A stretch of 20,268 bases of DNA from Paludibacter sp. GTDB taxonomy: Bacteria > Bacteroidota > Bacteroidia > Bacteroidales > Paludibacteraceae. The stretch covers positions 1 through 20,268 of the forward strand of contig JANJXE010000370.1 of the NCBI GenBank assembly GCA_024709185.1. The letters are read 5' to 3'. Position 1 is the first letter of the stretch. Every line of letters starts with the position of its first letter. Below are positions 7,169 through 16,800 of this stretch, piece by piece. The notes below the pieces were generated by a model, which saw nothing but the letters and a program-made list of their open reading frames with translations, made no database searches and had not been told where the DNA came from. Both the position numbers and the translations under genes were made by a program.

Positions 7169-9701
7169 CGTCTTCCTTCAAACTTAATTTTATTTTCGCA
7201 GGTTTTGGGTTGCCTTTGAGCGAAAACTCTTTTAATATCAGATTGCCTTTCAGCACTTTTAGGGTTGCTTGTTGATTATCTACCTTGCAGGTTCCCCACG
7301 CATTACCATTGCTCCAGAAATAGGTGCCGGGCTGTGAAGTAATGGTCATCGACTGATCCACGCCAGAATAACTAAACTCACTAAGGGCAATGATAGTGGC
7401 CCAGCTCGCCATCGAACGGGCATAATGGTGACCACACTCCGGTTCGCTGAACGGATTGCGTTTGGCACCGTTGTGGCGGTCGCGTATGGCCTGTATGACT
7501 TTCAATGCATCTTCTTTTTCTCCTTCGTAAATCATTTCCACAGCCGCTGCATATTCAAAACCGGTCATAACTTCCGCAAAATACGGGAATGGCACTTCCA
7601 GCCTGCCTTTGGGCCACGATGCCATCAACAACCCCGCTTCATTGCCCATGGTGAACGAACGCATATTGTTGAAATGGGCTGAAAAATCTGCCAAAAAATT
7701 ATTCGTCATCACACTTTTGGAGGCTGTTTGAATATTGGTTTTATCGGCTAAATAACCCAATCCGCAAATGTGCGCCATGTATTGCCCCACCAACTGATCC
7801 ACCAGACAGCCACTTCCCAACTGAAAATCAGGAACTTTTGTGGCGGGATTGGTCATATCCAAAAACTCAAAAGTTTTCGGGTCGGTAATTTTGTGTTCGT
7901 AATACGAACCGTTGAACAAATGTTCATCCATCCATTTCGAGCCTTTGCTGAATAAATCGGCACATTTCCGGGCAAAATCGGTATCCTTCATGGCAACAGC
8001 CATTTTTTCTGCAGCTTTCAGTGCGCCCAGGTACCAGAATCCCATTTGCGGATTAGGTCCAAAATAGCTGACATCCATGGTATTGTGCTGTCTGCCCTCC
8101 ATCACACCATCCTGATTTCCATCCCAACCTTTTTCCTTCCATGCAAAAGCCAATACCTTTTTTACCTGACTGTAGTTTTTCTTCAGAAACTCACCATCAC
8201 CCGACAATTGCCAGTCGCGGTAAAATTTCATGATCGTACCCATTTGTCCATCTGCTGCCGCAGCCGAACCTTTATTTGCATTGGAAAGAGGCAGTTCAGC
8301 CCTGAAATTCATTAATCCATTTTCTTTGGTTGCATAGTTAAACTCTACGTCGCGCATGGTCCGGGCCAAATCGCCAAATAGAAAAGGCGTTGCCACTTCG
8401 TAATTCCACACGTGGGTGCAGCTACCCTTGCACGAACCCATTTTGTCCATTACACCTTCCCAACCCATTAAATGTCCGCTAGGCAGGCGAAAAACGGTTT
8501 GAGAGCGCAACACTGCTAAGTTAAACAGAGCAGCTTCTTTAATAACATCAGGAAAAGAAGAGTGAGCAACTGCATTTACAAAATCTAGCGTTTGTTTTTC
8601 TAATTGTGGAAGTTTTGGCAGCACTTTTTCAGCCACTTCCCATGCATCATTATAGTGTTGACTGTAATAATTTCCAATGAAATTGGTGTCAGTCCAGGCA
8701 TAACGGTTGGGGAAATTCCAGGTAATAAAGAACGAAAAAGTAGCCTTTGAACCAGCAGCTATGGTCTTTTTTACAGACAGGGAAGCCATGGGATCATCTT
8801 CGTTTTGTTCGAATTTCTCTGTCAGCTCGCCATCTGCTGAGAAGTCATCCCAAAAATTCAACAATGCATTACTCCAATTATCTTTTTTTGAAGCAGTTCT
8901 GTAAGTTACTCCGGCAGTTTCCTGTGTTGTCAGAGCCATAGTTCCCCAGGCTGCACTTGTAGAATCCACCCCTTGCGAATCAAAATAAATGCCTCTGAAA
9001 TTTTCCGAAACCCGATAGGCATTTCTGTTCTTTTTAGCTCCTACGGGAATTACATCGCCTTTCCAATCGGACGTATTTTGCTTTCCATTTTTACCAATGA
9101 AATTGCGTATTGAACCGCAAACCGCCACTTCGATTGCCTTGTTTGAGGTGTTCGAAATTTCGTAAGTAAGTATGGCAATGGGCAATCCACTATTGTCGGC
9201 ATCGGTAGGAATAAGTGGGTTGAAACCTTTGATCTTCACTTTCACGGGTAGGGTTTTATCTTCCAGATTTACCTGCCCGAAAGGATAGGCAGCATCGAAA
9301 CTCGCCGATTCGAAACGTGGTAAACCATGATGATCCACCGGACGACCTTCGTAATGCAAATACTCATCGTCGAATAGCTTACCCATCAGGGCTCTCGTAT
9401 GGGTTTTTCCATCCTGCCCTTTCACATAAATCGCAAAAAACGGTGCATTATTTCCGGTTGTAACGGTGCTAAAACCTTTTGCGGGTACATTCATCAATTC
9501 CCAGTCACGCAACTCGCCTCGTCCACCCAGTGATACCGTTCCTGTACCAATTCCACCCAAAGGCAATGCAATATGTTTGAGCGAAGAAGCATCGTAGTGC
9601 TTAACAATTGGCCAGTTCTGAGGCGCCCATTGAGCACTAACTGTTGAAAATTGTATACTAAAAACGAATAGGATTGTATAGACTACTAAGTACTTTTTCA
9701 T
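7140..9701 (-). CDS. Exported GH116 family glycosidase (GBA2-like)
   Basis: An 853-residue member of the GH116 family, which includes beta-glucosidases, beta-xylosidases and human GBA2. The signal peptide ends near VSAQ (residue 24). The N-terminal beta-sandwich domain covers about 30-350, including LPLGGIGTGTVSLGGRGELRDWEL, shown here in parts as PLGGIGTG and GELRDWE (about 47-69). The C-terminal (alpha/alpha)6 domain covers about 375-780. By analogy with characterised GH116 enzymes, the nucleophile is Glu435 in CTHVWNYE and the acid/base is Asp635 in GCLVDQLVGQ. HNTMDV (539-544) and ECGHHYARSMASW (755-767) are further family signatures. It is the last gene of the GH2-sulfatase-GH116 run, 67 bp after the sulfatase stop. 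No lipobox or sorting domain is present, so it is probably periplasmic. It presumably trims exposed beta-linked sugars; the sugar is not predictable. Confidence 0.92.
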   Translation of the reverse strand: MKKYLVVYTILFVFSIQFSTVSAQWAPQNWPIVKHYDASSLKHIALPLGGIGTGTVSLGGRGELRDWELMNVPAKGFSTVTTGNNAPFFAIYVKGQDGKTHTRALMGKLFDDEYLHYEGRPVDHHGLPRFESASFDAAYPFGQVNLEDKTLPVKVKIKGFNPLIPTDADNSGLPIAILTYEISNTSNKAIEVAVCGSIRNFIGKNGKQNTSDWKGDVIPVGAKKNRNAYRVSENFRGIYFDSQGVDSTSAAWGTMALTTQETAGVTYRTASKKDNWSNALLNFWDDFSADGELTEKFEQNEDDPMASLSVKKTIAAGSKATFSFFITWNFPNRYAWTDTNFIGNYYSQHYNDAWEVAEKVLPKLPQLEKQTLDFVNAVAHSSFPDVIKEAALFNLAVLRSQTVFRLPSGHLMGWEGVMDKMGSCKGSCTHVWNYEVATPFLFGDLARTMRDVEFNYATKENGLMNFRAELPLSNANKGSAAAADGQMGTIMKFYRDWQLSGDGEFLKKNYSQVKKVLAFAWKEKGWDGNQDGVMEGRQHNTMDVSYFGPNPQMGFWYLGALKAAEKMAVAMKDTDFARKCADLFSKGSKWMDEHLFNGSYYEHKITDPKTFEFLDMTNPATKVPDFQLGSGCLVDQLVGQYMAHICGLGYLADKTNIQTASKSVMTNNFLADFSAHFNNMRSFTMGNEAGLLMASWPKGRLEVPFPYFAEVMTGFEYAAAVEMIYEGEKEDALKVIQAIRDRHNGAKRNPFSEPECGHHYARSMASWATIIALSEFSYSGVDQSMTITSQPGTYFWSNGNAWGTCKVDNQQATLKVLKGNLILKEFSLKGNPKPAKIKLSLKEDEEQTIRALK

Positions 9702-9749
9702 GATAAAAATTAATAGTGCAAATTTGACTTATAAATACACATTAAGCAT

Positions 9750-9761
9750 ATCAGCGCTGAT
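9750..9761. repeat. 12-bp palindrome after the sulfatase gene
   Basis: ATCAGCGCTGAT is a perfect palindrome just past the sulfatase stop, in the 67-bp gap before GH116. As a hairpin it gives only a 4-bp stem with a GCGC loop and no strong T-run on the minus strand. It is therefore a weak attenuator, a 3'-end structure or a binding site at most. I saw no clear separate GH116 promoter here; the nearest TAnnTTTG-like box (CAAATTTG, 9719-9726) has a mismatch at its first base and no -33 element. Confidence 0.35.
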
Positions 9762-9768
9762 TTTATAG

Positions 9769-11178
9769 TTATTTCGCTGCTACCCTTACTGTCGGCATTT
9801 GCGCTCCCATTTTCTTTTTCCAGTTTTCCAGTTCTTTTTTCAATTTGGAAGCAATTGCGGGTTCGCTGTCGATCAGGTTTTTGCTTTCCGAAATGTCTGT
9901 TTTCAGATTGAAAAGCTCATACGAATTTGTTTCTATCGTATGAATCAGTTTCCAATCGCCATTGCGAACGGCGCTGTAGGGCGTGGCGCCTTCGGTGTGG
10001 TAATGCGGATAATGCCAATACAGCGATTTGCGCTTCAGCTTTCCGTTTTCGGAAGTTAACAGCGGTGTAATATTCACCCCATCGATTCCCTTCAGCACTT
10101 TTTTATCCACTTTTAAGTTGGCCATATCAATCAGCGTCGGCATATAATCGATAGTCATCACGGGTGTATTGTTAATGCGGTTGGGTGCACTCTGATGTGC
10201 TGCTTTAATGATAAGCGGCACCCGTACACCCCCTTCGTAACGCTCGCCTTTGCCAAGTCGCAGCGGTGAATTATTGGTAACCTTCCTCTTTCCACTGCCT
10301 ATCAACCCTCCATTGTCCGACGTAAAAATAATTATAGTATTTTCGTACAAACCGAGGCGTTTGAGTTGTGTAATTACTTTACCAACGGCTTCGTCGGTAT
10401 GTTCCACCATGGCCGCGTAAGTCGGATTCTTTTGAAGTTTTGTGGAGTCGACCAGAGACTTGTACTTGTCAATTTTTTCCTGTTGTGCCTGAAGTGGAGT
10501 ATGCACGTTGTAAAGCCAGAAGTTCACAAAGAAAGGTTTCGATTTCGATTGTTGGATGAAATTGCAGGCTTCGTTGGCTAAGCGATCTTCGAGGTATTCG
10601 CCCACTGGCCCATCGGTTAAGCGTGGATTTCCATAGGGTGAAAAATAACCATTGTATCCTTTTTTCTTGTCATTACTGGGCTGCCCTGTGCGCCAGCCAC
10701 CCATATTGATGTCGAAACCCTGGTTTTCAGGCCAGTATTTTTCGTTTTCACCCAAATGCCACTTCCCAAAATGTGCAGTGGCATATCCGTTCTGTTTGAA
10801 GACTTCGGCTAAGGTGGTTTCTTCGTGTGCTAAATACATAGTCCAGGCGGGTACCTGCAATTTGGTATTGGGCATTTTGTACCCTTCAATCCAATCGGTA
10901 ATATGCAGTTTGGCCGGATATTTTCCAGTCATCAGTGCTGCACGTGTAGGCGACGAAACCGTACAAGCCGAATAAGCATTGGTAAACCGAACAGCATCGT
11001 TGGCAAAACTATCAATCTGAGGTGTTTTATGATAGTCGCTGCCATACACACCCAGGTCTTTCCAACCCATATCATCAACTAAAAACAGAACCACATTGGG
11101 TTGCTGCTGCGCTGTAACTGCAATACTGCCAGCACAAAGCAGGGACAAACTGCTGATTGGTAAAATTGTATTTTTCAT
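9769..11178 (-). CDS. Exported sulfatase (S1 family, serine-type formylglycine site)
   Basis: Type I sulfatase, predicted to remove sulfate esters from the target glycan outside the cytoplasm. The 469-residue protein has a signal peptide (cleavage near VTAQ, residue 24). NVVLFLVDDMGW (28-39) gives the metal-binding Asp35-Asp36. The C/S-x-P-x-R site is Ser75-Ser-Pro77-Thr-Arg79, followed by AALMTGKYP. The residue converted to formylglycine is therefore a serine, the kind matured by the radical-SAM enzyme anSME. GKWHLG (138-143), NVHTPL (224-229) and TSDNGG (286-291, Asp288-Asn289) supply further metal and sulfate contacts. The C-terminal subdomain includes AVRNGDWKLI (403-412). It follows GH2 by 52 bp but also has its own promoter-like sequence. 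Subfamily and regiospecificity cannot be assigned by eye. An anSME gene must lie elsewhere in the genome. Confidence 0.94.
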   Translation of the reverse strand: MKNTILPISSLSLLCAGSIAVTAQQQPNVVLFLVDDMGWKDLGVYGSDYHKTPQIDSFANDAVRFTNAYSACTVSSPTRAALMTGKYPAKLHITDWIEGYKMPNTKLQVPAWTMYLAHEETTLAEVFKQNGYATAHFGKWHLGENEKYWPENQGFDINMGGWRTGQPSNDKKKGYNGYFSPYGNPRLTDGPVGEYLEDRLANEACNFIQQSKSKPFFVNFWLYNVHTPLQAQQEKIDKYKSLVDSTKLQKNPTYAAMVEHTDEAVGKVITQLKRLGLYENTIIIFTSDNGGLIGSGKRKVTNNSPLRLGKGERYEGGVRVPLIIKAAHQSAPNRINNTPVMTIDYMPTLIDMANLKVDKKVLKGIDGVNITPLLTSENGKLKRKSLYWHYPHYHTEGATPYSAVRNGDWKLIHTIETNSYELFNLKTDISESKNLIDSEPAIASKLKKELENWKKKMGAQMPTVRVAAK

Positions 11179-11199
11179 GTTTTAATTAAATATAATCTA

Positions 11200-11229
11200 C
11201 AAAGATAAAGAATTGAATAAAAACAACAA
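11200..11229 (-). promoter_or_regulatory. Promoter of the sulfatase gene
   Basis: The minus strand has TTG (11229-11227), 19 nt, then TATCTTTG (11207-11200), a full match to the Bacteroidota -33/-7 pattern, 22 nt before the sulfatase ATG. The same -7 octamer, TATCTTTG, precedes the HTCS gene. This would let sulfatase and GH116 be transcribed independently of GH2. Confidence 0.55.
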
Positions 11230-11230
11230 C

Positions 11231-13675
11231 TTATTCACACCTGATCTTCATTTCCTGTGGCACTAACTTTCCGCCTGATACTTTCAGCACCACATCGCCG
11301 GGCGCTTCACCAGATTCAATAATGGCCACCATTTTTCCATTGAAGGCATTCATATAATTGGAACCAAACGATGTTTGATCAATGGCATTTCCATTGCATA
11401 CAGCTTTCAGTTTGCCGTTGCCACTTACTTCGAAAAACAACAGATTGGATGCCCGCGGACAGAGATTTCCATCTTTATCCACCACTTCCACAGTAATAAA
11501 TGAAAGGTCTTTTCCTCCCGACCGAATGGTAGGGCGATCGGCAGTGAGACGAAGGGAGTGTGAATTGCCGGCTGTTTTTATAACCTGCTCAGCTACAGCT
11601 TTGTTATTGACATCGTAAGCTATTACTTTTATTTCGCCGGGCTCGTACACCACATCTTTCCACATCAGACGGTAGCGGGTGTATTTGTTTGATTTGTCTT
11701 TTTGCTTTATACCCATACTTTTGCCGTTTACAAACAGCTCAGCTTTCGGGTAATTAGTGTAACAATATACGGGCACATTCTGACCCAACCGGTCGTGCCA
11801 GTTCCAGTGCGGAAGCAGGTGAAGCATGGGTTTATCGCTCCATTTGCTTTGATAAAGATAAAAACGGTCCTTTTTCAAACCGGCCAAATCAACAATTCCA
11901 AAATACGAACTACGAGCCGGAGTACCTTCGTTATAAGGTGTTGGTTCGCCCAGATAATCGAAACCGGTCCACACAAATTCGCCCAACACAAACTCATTGT
12001 CATCCTGCGCCTGAAATTCGGTATCGGGAGTTGTTGCCCAACCCGGATATTCTAAATCGTAACTTGACACCTGATAATCTTCGTGCCATACACCTTTAAT
12101 TTCTTTCACCGGAAATTTATATTCACCTCGCGAACTCACGGTCGACGCTGTTTCACTTGCCAGAATTACAAAATTTGGATATTCGTCATGTTTCTTTTTG
12201 TAATCCTGTGGCTTGTAGTTAAATCCAACAATATCGAGCACATCGGCCAATCCGCTTTTTATTGCCTGATTGTGATTGTTAAATCCTGCAGTAACAGGGC
12301 GTGTCGGATCTTCTTCGTGACAAGCATCTGCCAGTTTACGTGCAATTTCTTTTCCTTCGGGCATGCCCTGTTCTGTGATTTCATTTCCAATGCTCCACAT
12401 AATTACCGAAGGATGATTGCGGTCGCGACGAATCAACGAACGTAAATCGCGCTGCGACCACTCGTCGAAATACGAGCCATAGCCATTCTTGTTTTTGCTG
12501 TGTTTCCATTCGTCAAACGCCTCAACATTTACCAACAACCCGATGCTGTCGCAAATTTGAAGCTGTTCGGGCGAAGGTGGATTGTGCGAGGTACGAATGG
12601 CATTGGCACCCATCTCTTTCATTATTTCCAACTGACGTAGTGTGGCACGGTAGTTAACAGCTGCCCCCAGCGGACCTAAATCGTGGTGCAAACACACACC
12701 CTGAATCTTTACCGGTTTTTCGTTCAGGAAAAAACCGTTGTCTTTATCAAAACGAATGGTGCGACATCCAAACGAAGTTTTGTATTCGTCGGTTAATACA
12801 TTATCCACATATACTTTCGAAATGGCCGTATACAAATTGGGCGTTTCAATACTCCACAATTGTGGATTTTTGATTTTTAATTGCTGGTTAAAATTCAGCT
12901 TGGCAGCCAACTTTTGGGATGAAGTTACAGTCGATACTTTTTCTCCGTTGCTGGTGTATACTTCGGTTACTAATTTTACATTTGCTTTATCAGAAGTTCC
13001 GTTTAACTCGGTTTTTATGTTTACATCAGCACTTTTTGAATTTACGGTAGGTGTAGTGATAAATGTTCCCCAATGTGCAATATGAACAGGTGCCGTTTTA
13101 ACCAACCGTACATTACGGTAAATTCCGGCACCCGAATACCAGCGCGACGATTCGGGCTTGTTTTCCAGGCGGACAGCAAGTATATTATCCTTTCCAAACT
13201 GAACATGACTGGTCAAATCGAACATAAACGACGAATATCCATAGGGTTGCTCACCAATGTATACACCGTTAAGATACACTTTTGCCAAACTCATGGCACC
13301 ATCAAATTCTACAGAAATAACTTTACCTTCATCGGATTTGTTTATAGGCAGCACTTTACGATACCATCCCACACCAAAGGTTGGCAACGCTCCGGTACGG
13401 CCGGTGCGTAATTGTGCTGTAGTTTCACCATCGGCCTTCACCTGCACATACTGCCTGTCGATATTCATATCGAAATTACCCAATATTGCCCAGTCGTGCG
13501 GAACCACTACTTTCTGCCAATTGGCGTCGTTTAAGTTTGGCTTCTCAGCACCAGTCACCTCCTGATTAATAAAACGCCATCCCTGATCCAGCAAAACGAT
13601 ACTTCTTGTGTTTTCCGATTTTATAGTTAGAAAAACAAGCAACAGGACTGCAACAATTGAATATCTTTTCATCAA
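11231..13675 (-). CDS. Exported GH2 family glycosidase, probable beta-galactosidase
   Basis: An 814-residue retaining exo-glycosidase. The start is MMKRYSIVAV; the ATG at 13675 or the next codon at 13672 would serve equally. A hydrophobic N-terminal signal sequence covers about 1-20. The domain order is the sugar-binding jelly roll (about 25-195; WYSGAGIYRNVRLV at 179-192), an immunoglobulin-like domain (about 196-305), a TIM barrel (about 306-600) and two C-terminal beta-sandwich domains of the kind seen in long Bacteroidota GH2 enzymes (DUF4982-like and Big-like). The acid/base is Glu432 in MWSIGNE and the nucleophile is Glu508 in FVILASE. RTSHNPPSPE (361-370) is another barrel signature. 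It diverges from the HTCS and starts the minus-strand run, so it is probably a direct HTCS target. GH2 also includes mannosidases and glucuronidases; galactosidase is the most likely call, not proven. Confidence 0.92.
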   Translation of the reverse strand: MMKRYSIVAVLLLVFLTIKSENTRSIVLLDQGWRFINQEVTGAEKPNLNDANWQKVVVPHDWAILGNFDMNIDRQYVQVKADGETTAQLRTGRTGALPTFGVGWYRKVLPINKSDEGKVISVEFDGAMSLAKVYLNGVYIGEQPYGYSSFMFDLTSHVQFGKDNILAVRLENKPESSRWYSGAGIYRNVRLVKTAPVHIAHWGTFITTPTVNSKSADVNIKTELNGTSDKANVKLVTEVYTSNGEKVSTVTSSQKLAAKLNFNQQLKIKNPQLWSIETPNLYTAISKVYVDNVLTDEYKTSFGCRTIRFDKDNGFFLNEKPVKIQGVCLHHDLGPLGAAVNYRATLRQLEIMKEMGANAIRTSHNPPSPEQLQICDSIGLLVNVEAFDEWKHSKNKNGYGSYFDEWSQRDLRSLIRRDRNHPSVIMWSIGNEITEQGMPEGKEIARKLADACHEEDPTRPVTAGFNNHNQAIKSGLADVLDIVGFNYKPQDYKKKHDEYPNFVILASETASTVSSRGEYKFPVKEIKGVWHEDYQVSSYDLEYPGWATTPDTEFQAQDDNEFVLGEFVWTGFDYLGEPTPYNEGTPARSSYFGIVDLAGLKKDRFYLYQSKWSDKPMLHLLPHWNWHDRLGQNVPVYCYTNYPKAELFVNGKSMGIKQKDKSNKYTRYRLMWKDVVYEPGEIKVIAYDVNNKAVAEQVIKTAGNSHSLRLTADRPTIRSGGKDLSFITVEVVDKDGNLCPRASNLLFFEVSGNGKLKAVCNGNAIDQTSFGSNYMNAFNGKMVAIIESGEAPGDVVLKVSGGKLVPQEMKIRCE

Positions 13676-13702
13676 TAATTCTGATTATAATTTGACCTGA
13701 TG

Positions 13703-13710
13703 CAAAATTA
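13703..13710 (-). promoter_or_regulatory. Candidate -7 box of the GH2 gene
   Basis: The minus strand reads TAATTTTG, matching TAnnTTTG, 28 nt before the ATG at 13675. There is no correctly spaced -33 TTG; the first of three ATTTGA repeats begins 15 nt upstream. That layout suits an activator-driven promoter. Confidence 0.45.
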
Positions 13711-13722
13711 GATTTTTAACTT

Positions 13723-13771
13723 ATTCAAATGCTTTACTTCTGGCTCAAATATTTCCAATATAAGTTCAAAT
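13723..13771 (-). promoter_or_regulatory. Candidate HTCS operator: three ATTTGA direct repeats at 20-21 bp
   Basis: On the minus strand the repeats are ATTTGAAT (13730-13723), ATTTGAGC (13750-13743) and ATTTGAAC (13771-13764). Their spacing is 20 and 21 bp, two DNA turns, so all three lie on one face of the helix, directly upstream of the GH2 -7 box. Direct repeats in phase are typical of binding by AraC-type regulators such as the C-terminal domain of the HTCS encoded next door. The outermost repeat also forms GTTCA-AA-TGAAC (13764-13775). Assignment to the HTCS is inference. Confidence 0.5.
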
Positions 13772-13794
13772 GAACACCTAAACAAGTAAATATG

Positions 13795-13825
13795 TTGTAT
13801 TAAAAGTTTCCAGTTATTATCTTTG
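13795..13825 (+). promoter_or_regulatory. Promoter of the HTCS gene
   Basis: TTG (13795-13797), 20 nt, then TATCTTTG (13818-13825): both Bacteroidota promoter elements at proper spacing, 35 nt before the HTCS ATG. A complete -33 element fits constitutive low-level expression of a sensor. The candidate operator repeats lie further upstream (13723-13771). Confidence 0.6.
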
Positions 13826-13860
13826 ATGCATACTTTACATACCATCAGACAATAAAACAC

Positions 13861-16800
13861 ATGAGGCGAATTCTTATAGTATCTCTGTTGCTAATTCAAT
13901 CTGTTCTGGGATTCAGTTTTGATAAGCAAGCCATTTCATTTAAAAAAATTCCCTTCAGGGAGTCGCTTCCCAACAGTATCGTAAAAAGGGTTTTTCAAGA
14001 CTCAAAAGGGTTTATCTGGCTGGGTACTGAAGCAGGTATCTGTCGATACGATGGGTATAAACTTATCACTATAAAATCAAACATAGAACATCCCAACCTG
14101 CTTACCAGCGGTAACATCTTGTGTATAGCAGAGGATAAGCAGAATAATATCTGGTTTGGGACCGACAGAGGTGTCAATATTCTGGATGAGAACAACCAGA
14201 TTATCTCTCTTTTTCCGGATCATGAAGTGCAGGATTTACGCATCAACAGTATTTTATGCGACAAAAACGGTGACATGTGGATTGGTAGTGAAAACGGTCT
14301 TTATTTATTTGAATTCAATTCAGGAACCTTGAAAAAATTCATCCACACCAACGAACAAGGTTCCTTGCCAGGCAGCAACGTAAATTATATTTTCGAAGAC
14401 AAGGCAGGCATCATCTGGGTTGCACTCTGGAGAGATGGTCTTTGCCGTTATAATGACAAATATCAAAGCTTTGAGCAGCTTCCCATGCTGGGAAAATTGA
14501 ATAATCCATTTACAATTTTCGAAGACAACGATGGTATGTTGTGGATAGGAACGTTTGGCGACGGGCTATTCCGAATCGACTTTCAGCAGGACATGACAAT
14601 TCCATTGTACTCTCAGTACCTGAATGCAAAAAATCCGTTTAGTGCAGCTGAGAATTCAATTTACAGCATTACGCAGGATAATATCTCCGGTGATTTGTGG
14701 GTGTTATCGCAAATGGGACTAAGTGTTATTCCCGATCGCAAAAAAGTGGTTTTCGAACGAATCAATGCTCTCGATTTATTCAATGATGCGTCTAACTACC
14801 TGAATCATATTATGAAAGACAGGCAGGGCAATATCTGGATAGCCACCAGTAACGATGGTGTGTATATGGCTAATCTGAACCGACCATTGTTTGAATCCAA
14901 CACCTTAGACGCAATAAAAAGCAAATATGGGGTGGTATCAGTTCTTTCGATTTTTGGAAACGAAAATAAAATCTGGCTTAGTTTATTCAATTTTGGACTC
15001 GTCGTTGTGGATAAAAAAACGCAGAAAATTGATAAGAATACGGAACTTACCACTTTGTTTTCATCGATTACCAAAAATCAGTCGAAAGCAATTTTAAGCT
15101 TCTGTAAAAACAAAGCAGACGGTTCAATTTGGCTGGGAGGGCACGGAATTCTGGGGCGAATAACTCAACATAACAACAGTTACCGGTACGAAGACATAGT
15201 ACTCGACACTAAAAGATTTCCGGAGGAATCCAGACGGATTTCCGGACTTTATTCCGACTCTAAAAATCGCATGTGGATTGGGGCACGCACTGGTGTATTT
15301 TTGTACAATAACGGTAAAATCGATTTAATATTACCCGAAATCAATAACGTAAATGCCATTGTTGAAGACCATAACGGGATCATCTGGATAGGTTCACCAA
15401 GCAAAGGGGTAATCCGGTTGCAGGAACTAAAACCCAACCAATTTGTATCGAGGCATTTTACGCTTTCAAAGGGAAATATCAACAGCGACGAGATCAATTC
15501 AATCGTTGTGGACAGAGAGGGCGCCATTTGGGCAGGAACCAACAACGGAGGATTAAACAAGTACGATGCTCAAAGTCAAAAATTTTATTCACAGAATAAG
15601 CTATATTCAATACTCGATGAGGACATTGTTAATATTGTAGTCGAAAGTAAAAACTTTATGTGGCTTGCTACCAACAACAAAGTGGTAAAAGTGGATTTGG
15701 CCAATAAATCATCCATGTTGTTTTCTGTCAACGACAATATTAAAATCAGCTCGTTCAAAGCAGGAGCGAGCTTTCAGGATAGTGCAGGTAAGATTTATTT
15801 TGCCGGTGGTAACGGTTATTGTACATTCAATCCCAATCTGAAACGTCAAAAGCAAAATGTAAATAAGGTTATCATCACCGATATTGAAGTGTTTAACCGA
15901 TCCATTTTTAATGATTTCCCATCACATTCGTATAGTTCAGCCGATAAAATCCTTAAACTAAATTACAGGCAACGCAATGTTGGATTTGAATTCTCGGCAC
16001 TGAATTATACCTCACCGTCAAACATCTATTATGCCTATCAGTTGAAGGGAATCGACAAAGATTGGGTTAACGTTGACAGCAAGCGACGTTATGTAAACTA
16101 TAACAGCCTGAGTAAAGGCACCTATACTTTTCAGGTTAAGGCAACCGACGAAAATGGTGTTTGGATCGATGAGCCTTATCTGATGACAATCAAGGTAGAA
16201 CCTGCCCCTTATGAGACATGGTGGGCGTTTACACTCTATTTTATCATATTTGTGCTAATCAGTTATTTTATCTATCGCAATGTTGCAAACCGCATTGTTC
16301 TGAAACGCGACATTTTAATTTCACGTATCGAAAAACAAAAAACTGAAGAGTTAACGCAAATCAAACTGCGTTATTTCACCAATGTTTCGCATGAATTACT
16401 TACGCCTCTTACCATCATTTCGTGTTTGATTGAAGATTTCAATGCCAATTTCCCCAATCAGTTCAAACAATATTCGATAATGAAATCGAATGTGGCCCGG
16501 CTGAAGCGATTACTGCAACAAATACTTGATTTCAGAAAAGTGGAAAGTGGCAATATGAAGCTGTCAGTTAAACAAACTGATTTAGTGGCTTTTGTAACAA
16601 ATATTTGTTGGAATAATTTCGAACCCCTTGCCAAAGAGAAACAGATTCAGTTCTCAATTTCAGCACCCGACAAGTTGATTGCCTGGATCGACGAAGATAA
16701 ATTAGACAAGATAATGTTTAATATCCTGTCGAATGCTTTTAAACATACGCCTCCAAAAGGAATTATAAATGTGGTTATTCAAACCGAGCAAAAACAAGAT

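Noticed and set aside
11382..13565. Many plus-strand open frames of 70-120 codons across the GH2 gene
   Set aside because: They are shadows of a well-supported GH2 gene with both catalytic Glu residues; none shows a domain or ribosome-binding context.
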